From: DASXMX01 sp036794395
GTDB taxonomy: Bacteria; Planctomycetota; Phycisphaerae; Tepidisphaerales; Tepidisphaeraceae
Length of the DNA: 12,999 bases
Assembly: GCA_036794395.1 (NCBI GenBank)
Contig: DAIRGS010000203.1
Location: 1 to 12,999, forward strand
Direction: 5' to 3'
The position numbers and the translations under genes are program-made. The first letter of the stretch is position 1, and each line of letters starts with the position of its first letter. Positions 8,312 to 12,999 of the stretch are shown piece after piece. Under the pieces are notes generated by a model. The model had not been told where the DNA came from. It saw nothing but the letters and a program-made list of their open reading frames with translations, and searched no databases.

Positions 8312-8452
8312 TCATTTACTCCCGCTTTTCACGGGGCAACGGCTTCGGCTATCCCCCAATCTTACCCTCCGCGACGGCGGGCGGGAGCGTGAACGATTTC
8401 ACGAGACTCGAGAGTGGGTAGTGGGTCAGGTTGAAATTTTCGACGCTTGAAT

Positions 8453-8671
8453 TTACGAATTCTCTGAATCCTGTTTCTTCTCAAGAATCGCAATGATGCG
8501 GTCAAGTTTTGCCTCTACAGCCGCATCGTGGCGTTCTGCCCTTTCCATATACGCTTCTGCGGATGACTGACGTTTCCTCGCCAATACAGTCGCCTTCCAG
8601 AATGCCAGTACGAAAAAGACAAATGCGAGAGGGAGTAAAACGGGAATGAGTAAAACGAGGGATTGTGTCAT
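8453..8671 (-). CDS. Small single-span membrane protein with coiled-coil tail
   Basis: The ATG at 8671 (MTQSLVLLIPVLL) is preferred over the TTG two codons upstream. The 72-residue product has one N-terminal membrane segment (about 3-26, ending FFVLAFWKA), a basic patch (ARKRQ) and a charged helical tail (AEAYMERAERHDAAVEAKLD, then RIIAILEKKQ) with heptad-like hydrophobics suggesting a coiled coil. The basic patch suggests the tail faces the cytoplasm. Such short membrane-anchored coiled coils often oligomerise or act as accessory subunits; no specific function can be given. No good ribosome site is visible. It sits 55 bp downstream of the 52-residue gene and 141 bp upstream of the next membrane protein, all on the same strand. 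Confidence 0.6.
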   Translation of the reverse strand: MTQSLVLLIPVLLPLAFVFFVLAFWKATVLARKRQSSAEAYMERAERHDAAVEAKLDRIIAILEKKQDSENS

Positions 8672-8688
8672 GCCCAAGGATTCTAGCT

Positions 8689-8713
8689 CCAGCGCATGAA
8701 AATGCCGCCCTTA
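8689..8713 (-). terminator. Terminator-like repeat, copy A (weak)
   Basis: The 23 bases at 8689-8711 match copy B (8902-8924) at 21 positions. On the minus strand the GGGCGGC is followed by ATTTTC, as in an intrinsic terminator, but the opposite stem arm (8714-8723) has mismatches. It falls between the 52-residue gene and the 72-residue gene, so any termination would be partial. Confidence 0.35.
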
Positions 8714-8725
8714 TGGGGTGGTGTC

Positions 8726-8884
8726 TTAATTCGAATCCGTGCCAGATTTCTGCTGGAGTGGTTGAATGGGGAATCCACGCTGGAATCGTCGCGCTGTGGC
8801 ACGCGATCCCAACGCCCAACCGATGACAAAACCGAAAGCGCAAGTGAGCGCTAGAACAAGGAAGAATAGGAGCACCGCCGCCAT
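8726..8884 (-). CDS. 52-residue single-span membrane protein
   Basis: ATG at 8884-8882, TAA at 8728-8726. The product starts MAAVLLFFLVLALTCAFGFV, one continuous membrane helix through about residue 25 with a GWALGS exit. It is followed by an arginine-rich stretch (RATARRFQRG) and a short polar tail (PIQPLQQKSGTDSN). The positive-inside rule puts the tail in the cytoplasm. Strong support comes from the clean hydrophobic-then-basic pattern and high G/C at third codon positions. A GGGGA overlaps the base before the ATG, so the ribosome site is poor. The layout (one span plus a short cytoplasmic tail) parallels the next gene downstream. Unknown function. Confidence 0.55.
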   Translation of the reverse strand: MAAVLLFFLVLALTCAFGFVIGWALGSRATARRFQRGFPIQPLQQKSGTDSN

Positions 8885-8910
8885 TCCCCGTCATCTTACT
8901 ACCATCGCAT

Positions 8911-8936
8911 GAAAAAGCCGCCCTCGCGGACGGCTC
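8911..8936 (-). terminator. Intrinsic terminator after the transposase remnant, copy B
   Basis: On the minus strand AGCCGTCC and GGGCGGCT form an eight-base stem with one mismatch and a short loop, followed directly by TTTTTC. This is a good rho-independent terminator for transcription coming from the transposase remnant (stop at 8960). The 23 bases at 8902-8924 are nearly identical to copy A. Confidence 0.6.
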
Positions 8937-8959
8937 TTGATTGCGGATTTACTGGGAAT

Positions 8960-9304
8960 CTAGGCGATGAGCCCCACCAGTTCCTCAAGTTCCCATACAT
9001 GATCGGTGAGGCCCGCTTGCATCGCGGGCGTGACGCGGAGCGTCTGGTGGACCCGGCAGAAGTTGTAGTGCATGAAGTGAAGCGCCACGTTGAACTCGTG
9101 GTTCTCAACTTTCTTTGAGAAGGCATTGGTGAGGCGGGTGAAGCGCCGCATGCTCATCCGCATGGTGAGGTTCTGGCGTTCGACGTAGCTGGTGCTGATC
9201 TTCCGTGGCTCTGGCGTTCCGCAGTGGATTTCAGTTTTGACGGCAGTAACGACGGGAGGGCTGTATCGGCCCGGCCCGCGCTTATCCGGCCCGTAAATCT
9301 TCAC
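8960..9304 (-). pseudogene. IS1-like transposase, C-terminal remnant
   Basis: The frame encodes the last 114 residues of a DDE transposase. LVKIYGP leads into RYSPP, then STSYVERQNLTMRMSMRRFT, RLTNAFSKKVENHEFNVALH and FMHYNFCRVHQTLRVTPAM, ending in a natural TAG. The (W/Y)xERQNLTxR motif carries the catalytic glutamate region and resembles the IS1 InsB end. The N-terminal two thirds, with the first two acidic residues, is missing. The homology stops at about 9305-9310, exactly where the CCCGGAAAAAGGG repeat begins, and an in-frame stop lies just beyond. The element cannot be active. Apparent GTG start at 9304 is accidental. Confidence 0.85.
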
Positions 9305-9310
9305 GAGCGG

Positions 9311-9349
9311 CCCGGAAAAAGGGTCAGAAGGTCAGAAGCCTTTTCTCGG
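9311..9349. repeat. CCCGGAAAAAGGG-type repeat, left copy
   Basis: These 39 bases match 10890-10920 in the same orientation, base for base, except for an internal eight-base duplication (GTCAGAAG twice). The two copies form direct repeats on either side of the cyclase-like gene, about 1.6 kb apart. The copy also forms the boundary of two broken genes, the transposase remnant to its left and the MKNQYFGD remnant to its right. Confidence 0.8.
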
Positions 9350-9392
9350 CCTTACGAAAGTCGTTCACATCGCCGAAGTATTGGTTCTTCAT
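9324..9392 (-). pseudogene. N-terminal remnant of a MKNQYFGD-type protein
   Basis: ATG at 9392-9390 begins MKNQYFGDVNDFRK. I recognise this as the start of a widespread uncharacterised bacterial family whose members usually continue (Y/F)RKYGLLR. After codon 14 the frame runs into the repeat and ends with AEKRLLTF and TGA, so only the first 42 bases survive. The rest of the gene is absent from the window. The recognition rests on a short motif and is from memory. Confidence 0.45.
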
Positions 9393-9466
9393 TTCTGGCC
9401 GTTGCATTTGGCCGACGAGATGGATCGGACGTCAAGGCAATGAAATAGCGAACTCCAAAAAGCCAT

Positions 9467-10759
9467 TTATGGACCTACCCTTTTGGGCCTCCTGTGGACA
9501 CGAGCCACCGGTTTACTTCTGTCGACGCGAACATTCTCCCAAAGCACAATTCGATCTGCGTCACGCGTTATAACTCGAACGTCGCCATCTTGCGACACGA
9601 CAATGCCGACGCAATTCGGGCTCGCCCAGCAATATCGGAACATCGATCGATGTCTCGTGCCGAAGTCGGAAATAGAGACTGATTTCGCGCTCGCTTTCGG
9701 CACTTGACTGGTGCGTGAAATCACCACTACGGGCGGGTCATTCTTCGCAATGATTTCGCCGCCGAAGCCATTGAGCTCAAACTGATTGCCTAGCAGGACG
9801 AGCCCATCTATGCGGCTCAGCGACGCTATCAATCCAACCGCTCCAAGCATTGCCACTCGTGCATCCTCTATGTTTTCAAGGGCGATAGTTTGCTCGAGCA
9901 AATTGTCATATTGCACGTCAATCGGCTCCTCGTCATTATCAAATGGCACGTCAAGATACGCTGCTTGTGCCTCGAAGTAGAGAGCAATCGCTGCGCGCAA
10001 TTTCGTGTATTTCACTGAGTGCTTTAATCTCAGGCGGCTTTTTGCGGGCGGATTGTCGAAAAGCAGCGCGCCGCCATGCCGAAACCGTCTCATCCGGATC
10101 AAGATTCGGCAAAGGCATCGCATTGCCGTATCGAAAGACAATCCCTCGTCCACTATTGGGTACCCAAGAATCGCCCTGAGCTTCTCGGCAATCAGCCCTG
10201 ACGAGAAAACGTCCGCTGTGTTGGTTACCAGGGTCTCATGCCGCACTGATGCGATAAGCTTGTCACTGTCGTACGCCGCAAGCGAACCAATACCGAGAAT
10301 GTCGAGCTGAAAGAGGCCGGGCCGAGCCCAGCCTCCGTCCTCTTCAAATTCAAATCCTTGCCGAAAGAGGGTCTGCTGATCTGTAAACCCGCTAATAAAC
10401 AAGCCCCTAGCGGGCAGGTCAAAAAAAGCGATATTGGCAGTGTATGGATTTAGCGCCGGGGCAAGCTTCGCGAGATTTCCAACCGTAAGCGGAACCGGGT
10501 CGTTGATCGCGTAGTAACTCCACCGGGGTAATCGAATTAGCGGTGGTGGATTTGGGTCCGGATTATGAGGATCGATGTATGCCAAATTGCAAACGGTTGG
10601 CCTACCCTCCTCGGTCTTAAGGCTTGCGAGCCACGCAACCTCGACAAGTTTTGCGAGGGCCTTACGGCTGGGACGGCCTGAACTCCCCAACTTGAACAGG
10701 TATGCGTCAATGCATTCAGCGAGCCGGATCGGAGCCGCCACTTGACTTCCCTTGGACAT
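9467..10759 (-). CDS. DACNV-type sensor plus diadenylate-cyclase-like (DisA_N) protein
   Basis: The 430-residue protein has no signal peptide or membrane span. The N-terminal part contains WLASLKTEEGRPTVCNL (43-59 region), typical of the DACNV sensor domain described for cyclic-nucleotide conflict systems. Then come LDILGIGSLAAY and RHETLVTN, and RHGGALLFDNP (227-237). The C-terminal part looks like a DisA_N/DAC domain: IDGLVLL (DGL at 318-320, where DisA has DGA), GFGGEI (331-336), FGTRHRSM (RHR at 369-371) and VGIVVSQDGDVRVI (384-397). In DAC enzymes DGA and RHR bind and cyclise ATP to c-di-AMP. RHR is intact here and DGA has one change, so the enzyme may be active or make a related nucleotide. 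The ATG at 10759 lacks a clear ribosome site. G+C is visibly lower than in the mtnP/PQQ genes, and repeats lie on both sides, consistent with transfer. No obvious effector is adjacent. Confidence 0.75.
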   Translation of the reverse strand: MSKGSQVAAPIRLAECIDAYLFKLGSSGRPSRKALAKLVEVAWLASLKTEEGRPTVCNLAYIDPHNPDPNPPPLIRLPRWSYYAINDPVPLTVGNLAKLAPALNPYTANIAFFDLPARGLFISGFTDQQTLFRQGFEFEEDGGWARPGLFQLDILGIGSLAAYDSDKLIASVRHETLVTNTADVFSSGLIAEKLRAILGYPIVDEGLSFDTAMRCLCRILIRMRRFRHGGALLFDNPPAKSRLRLKHSVKYTKLRAAIALYFEAQAAYLDVPFDNDEEPIDVQYDNLLEQTIALENIEDARVAMLGAVGLIASLSRIDGLVLLGNQFELNGFGGEIIAKNDPPVVVISRTSQVPKASAKSVSISDFGTRHRSMFRYCWASPNCVGIVVSQDGDVRVITRDADRIVLWENVRVDRSKPVARVHRRPKRVGP

Positions 10760-10837
10760 AACCCAATGTTACCCGTGAGGAAGTCAGCAGCAACAATTAG
10801 GCAACGGCATCCAAAGGAACAAACGGCACGGACGGTG

Positions 10838-10920
10838 ACCCGGAAAAAGGGGACCCGGAAAAAGGGTCGGCCCGGAAAAAGTCGCCCGACCCGGAAAAAG
10901 GGTCAGAAGCCTTTTCTCGG
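10838..10920. repeat. Cluster of four CCCGGAAAAAG repeats
   Basis: Copies of CCCGGAAAAAG begin at about 10839, 10854, 10871 and 10890. The second and fourth are flanked as GACCC..GGGTC or close to it, so each unit is a small imperfect palindrome, GACCC-GGAAAAA-GGGTC. The last copy continues into a tail (GTCAGAAGCCTTTTCTCGG) shared with the left copy at 9311-9349. The gene-free stretch 10760-11107 otherwise holds only a possible hairpin at 10947-10972, without a T run, and probable promoter space for the divergent genes on either side. An open frame across the units (RKKG repeats) is an artefact of the repetition. Confidence 0.85.
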
Positions 10921-11107
10921 TCGTCTTGACCTCAAGCCACTTTTCTGCCCCCGTCAATTTCACGGTGGGGGCTTGGTAAAGGGCGTTGGTTGTGGCTGGA
11001 GACCAGGCTGCAGCGTTGAGTTCGGGGGCGAATCCCGCGATTTCCTACGGCCCCCTCGGGGTTTTCCCTATTCTTATCTGCGACGGGCGAGGCAATAATG
11101 GCCTCCC

Positions 11108-11476
11108 ATGAAACATTCTGACACTTCGTCCGCTTCAGAAGCCCGGCAACCTCCGCTCGAAGGGCAGGCGGCGTCCCGCCGGAGCTTTCTTTACGCGGCG
11201 GTTGCCGCGGGCGTGACCGGGAGGGCGGCGCTTGCGTCGAAGCTTCGCGTGGTTGAAGAGAGCCAGCGCGATTTTGAATTCGAGGGCCGCCCGGCGACGG
11301 AATTCATCGTCCGGCCGGAGACGGTCGGCACATTCGGCAATCCGTCGGGCGGGGCGATCGAACTTTCCGATCCTTCCACCGGCGAATCGATACTGATCCC
11401 GCTGTTTGACCTGGAATGCTTTAACGGGACGACTCTGAATTTCAGAAGATGGAATGCTTTAACGGGACGACTCTGA
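11108..11476 (+). CDS. Tat-signal protein of unknown function with altered C-terminus
   Basis: The 122-residue product has an extended polar N-terminus, then SRRSFLYAAVAAGVTG (residues about 23-38), a good twin-arginine (SRRxFL) signal followed by a hydrophobic region. It is predicted to be exported folded. The exported part (about 80 residues, for example DFEFEGRPATEFIV and GAIELSDPSTGESILIP) shows beta-rich character and no recognised catalytic motif. A perfect 38-bp tandem duplication starts at 11413. Because 38 is not a multiple of three, the frame changes after LNFRR and ends in WNALTGRL. With one copy the frame would stop directly after LNFRR, giving 114 residues. A short inverted repeat GAGGC...GCCTC (11088-11105 region) sits just before the ATG. 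The protein may be a fragment. Confidence 0.5.
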   Translation: MKHSDTSSASEARQPPLEGQAASRRSFLYAAVAAGVTGRAALASKLRVVEESQRDFEFEGRPATEFIVRPETVGTFGNPSGGAIELSDPSTGESILIPLFDLECFNGTTLNFRRWNALTGRL

Positions 11477-11488
11477 ATTTCAGAAGAT
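11413..11488. repeat. 38-bp perfect tandem duplication
   Basis: Two identical head-to-tail copies, 11413-11450 and 11451-11488, each beginning GGAATGCTTTAACGGGACGA. Perfect identity suggests a recent slippage event, or an assembly error. The duplication overlaps the 3' end of the Tat-signal gene and shifts its frame. Confidence 0.95.
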
Positions 11489-11608
11489 GAATCGAGCCGG
11501 TCCCGTTTAGGCGCTCCCGATCCGCGGTGCATCTGGCCTGCCCACGAGTATTGGGGCAAAAGCGTGAGATTCGGATGCGGGATGCGCAACTGTGGAAGCG
11601 GATGCTCA

Positions 11609-11916
11609 ACGAATGACTGACGGGCGCTGGCGTCGATCTCGAAACGGTCTGGCCGATCGAGCAGCACATGATCACAGTCCCAATCATCGTCGACTACCGC
11701 TACATCGATCCCAACGCGGAAGACGGGCGCGCCTGGAAGCGGAGCGAGTTCCGAGGAATTGCAATGGCCGTCGAGCGGTTCTGGGTGGAACGAACGATCA
11801 CGAATGTTTGCAGTTGGGGCAGCGTGCAACTCCTCTCCCCGCGAATCACGCCTGATTATCAGTCCCGATTACCAAACGTAAGCAAGGGGGCACCGCCATG
11901 CGTATCGACTCGATAA
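11609..11916 (+). pseudogene. Decayed or fragmentary coding region
   Basis: The gene-free stretch 11489-11897 contains a frame that reads like protein. Downstream of a TGA at 11606-11608 it gives LTGAGVDLETVWPIEQH, then MITVPIIVDYRYIDPNAEDG, RAWKRSEFRGIAMAVERFWV and ERTITNVCSWGSVQLLSPRI. G/C preference at third codon positions is strong. The same frame is open upstream of the TGA (KREIRMRDAQLWKRMLNE), so one in-frame stop may have split an older gene. An internal ATG at 11668 would give 82 residues. The last 20 codons cross the ribosome site and start of the ATPase gene and look random. No family is recognised. Confidence 0.35.
11884..11890 (+). promoter_or_regulatory. Ribosome binding site of the ATPase gene
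   Basis: AAGGGGG ends seven bases before the ATG at 11898. It is the strongest Shine-Dalgarno-like site in the right part of the window and fixes the ATPase start. Confidence 0.6.
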
Positions 11917-12999
11917 GGATGACCAACTTCAAGCGATTCACTGATTTGCTGATCCGAGGAATCCCCGCCACCGCAAAGCTAATTGTCATCGTCGGTCCGA
12001 ATGGTTGCGGCAAGTCATCCCTCTTCGACGCCTTTGTTACCTGGTATCGCGTTCGCGCAGGCATCGGATTCAACGACGATCAGTATTACCAGAAACATAT
12101 TCGCGAGCCATTTAATTTAAATCAAACCGTCGAAGTAAAGCTACATGGCAACCCGCCGCCGCTAAAAGGCTGTTTATACGTTCGCACCGCATACCGAAAC
12201 GACCCCGATTTTGCCGTCGGCGGTATTAATCGTCCGACTAACCCAGCGGAAGGCATCCGCGTCAGCCGCGCAATCGAAAATGATCAGGCCGTTGGCGAAA
12301 ACTATGGCCGCCTGATCTATGAGACGATGGCCGGAGTATATGACCCGGCCAACGAAGCCAAAACCGTCGGCGCCTTCCGCCAAGAACTGATTGGGGAGAT
12401 TCGAGATTCGATGCGGCGTGTCTTTGGCGACCTCGTCCTCAACAACATCTCTGACCCTCTGGGGGCCGGCGGCGCATTTCACTTCGATAAGGGAACTGCC
12501 AACGCGTACCACTACAAGAATCTGTCTGGCGGCGAAAAGGCAGCATTTGACTTGTTGCTAGACTTGCACGTAAAGAAGCGCTTTTACCAAGATGCGGCTT
12601 ATTGCATTGACGAACTCGAAACGCACCTGCATACGAAGGTTCAGGGCACCTTGTTGAAGGAACTCGTCCGAATCGTACCCGTTGACTCTCAACTCTTAGT
12701 AACTACTCACTCACTCGGTGTCTTGCGGGCGGCCCAGGAGATGATGGCCGCAGATCCGGCATCGGTATGCCTAATCGATTTCGAAGGCTTGGACCCGGAT
12801 TCGCCGGGCGAGCTTATCCCCAGCAGCATCGGACGAGTCACATGGGAGAAACTCTTGTCGGTCACATTGGACGATCTGTCTACTCGGATCGCGCCAAAAA
12901 CAGTGGTGGTATGCGAGGGCTCGTCAGTGGGCAATCGACGGAAGGATTGTGAGCGTTACATAAACCCCATCTTTAATGGTGGGAAGGCAGGCGGCAGAG
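11898..12999 (+). CDS. OLD-like AAA/ABC-type ATPase, entering a TOPRIM-like domain (partial)
   Basis: The frame is open from ATG 11898 to the right edge, 367 codons. The N-terminus (MRIDSIRMTNFKRFTDLLIR) is the usual first strand of SMC/OLD-type ATPases. Walker A is GPNGCGKSS (33-41), the ABC signature is LSGGEKAAFDLLLDL (209-223), Walker B is YCIDELETHLH (235-245), and the switch histidine lies in LLVTTHSLGV (H271). These four elements are complete, so ATP binding and hydrolysis are likely. Between Walker A and the signature is a roughly 165-residue insertion lacking a long coiled coil, so it is not SMC or RecN. After the ATPase core, TVVVCEGSSVGNRRKDCERY (335-354) puts a glutamate (E340) where the first acidic residue of a TOPRIM nuclease domain would be, as in OLD and GajA-like nucleases. 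The rest of that domain is outside the window. Defence or DNA repair are both possible roles. Confidence 0.8.
   Translation, partial: MRIDSIRMTNFKRFTDLLIRGIPATAKLIVIVGPNGCGKSSLFDAFVTWYRVRAGIGFNDDQYYQKHIREPFNLNQTVEVKLHGNPPPLKGCLYVRTAYRNDPDFAVGGINRPTNPAEGIRVSRAIENDQAVGENYGRLIYETMAGVYDPANEAKTVGAFRQELIGEIRDSMRRVFGDLVLNNISDPLGAGGAFHFDKGTANAYHYKNLSGGEKAAFDLLLDLHVKKRFYQDAAYCIDELETHLHTKVQGTLLKELVRIVPVDSQLLVTTHSLGVLRAAQEMMAADPASVCLIDFEGLDPDSPGELIPSSIGRVTWEKLLSVTLDDLSTRIAPKTVVVCEGSSVGNRRKDCERYINPIFNGGKAGGR

Noticed and set aside
8502..8894. Minus-strand 130-residue frame
   Set aside because: It overlaps the 52- and 72-residue membrane proteins in another frame and has a low-complexity, histidine/arginine-rich translation.
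10838..10920. CRISPR array
   Set aside because: Units are too short and unevenly spaced (about 15-19 bases apart), with no spacer-sized unique segments and no cas genes.
10947..10972. GCCCCC...GGGGGC hairpin as an intrinsic terminator
   Set aside because: The stem is interrupted by a bulge and no T run follows on either strand.
10742..11098. Plus-strand frame with repeated RKKG units
   Set aside because: The apparent peptide repeat is simply the CCCGGAAAAAGGG repeat read in one frame; no start signal or family features.
11191..11829. Minus-strand 212-residue open frame
   Set aside because: It crosses the tandem duplication and mirrors the plus-strand Tat gene and decayed frame; its translation is proline/serine/arginine-rich without fold-like pattern.

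Overview
The window looks like a piece of a GC-rich Planctomycetota genome, probably Phycisphaerae-like. This is inferred from the very large secreted TPR/PQQ-propeller protein, the small lipoproteins and membrane proteins of unknown function, and many short palindromic repeats inside and between genes. No rRNA, tRNA or CRISPR array was seen.

Left part (1-1941): the 5' end of a class I methyltransferase gene runs off the left edge on the minus strand. It is divergent from a small lipoprotein gene (354-584). A HEAT/TPR-repeat protein (708-1376) follows. Next is an orphan antitoxin-like gene (1521-1811) whose last codons come from a 151-bp inverted-repeat element (1756-1906). No toxin gene is left beside it.

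Centre (1942-8884, all minus strand): three small membrane proteins (one, 8726-8884, only 52 aa), then an S-methyl-5'-thioadenosine phosphorylase (mtnP) carrying an in-frame 84-bp palindromic repeat, then a 1598-aa exported protein with two TPR blocks alternating with two PQQ-type beta-propellers. This is the chromosomal core-like part of the window.

Right part (8885-12999): an accessory, rearranged region. It holds the C-terminal remnant of an IS1-like transposase, a 14-residue remnant of another gene, and a 430-aa protein with a DACNV-type sensor region and a DisA_N/diadenylate-cyclase-like domain. The cyclase-like gene lies between direct copies of a CCCGGAAAAAGGG-type repeat, the right-hand one a cluster of four. 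Further right are a Tat-signal protein whose C-terminus was changed by a 38-bp tandem duplication, a probably decayed reading frame, and the first 367 codons of an OLD-like AAA ATPase that runs off the right edge. That ATPase appears to enter a TOPRIM-like nuclease domain just before the edge.

The most interesting content is the nucleotide-cyclase-like gene and the OLD-like ATPase about 1.1 kb away, both of types linked to bacterial conflict systems and both in a repeat-rich, IS-scarred region. A functional link between them is only inference: they are divergent and separated by other sequence. All family names come from reading motifs by eye; no database search was possible.
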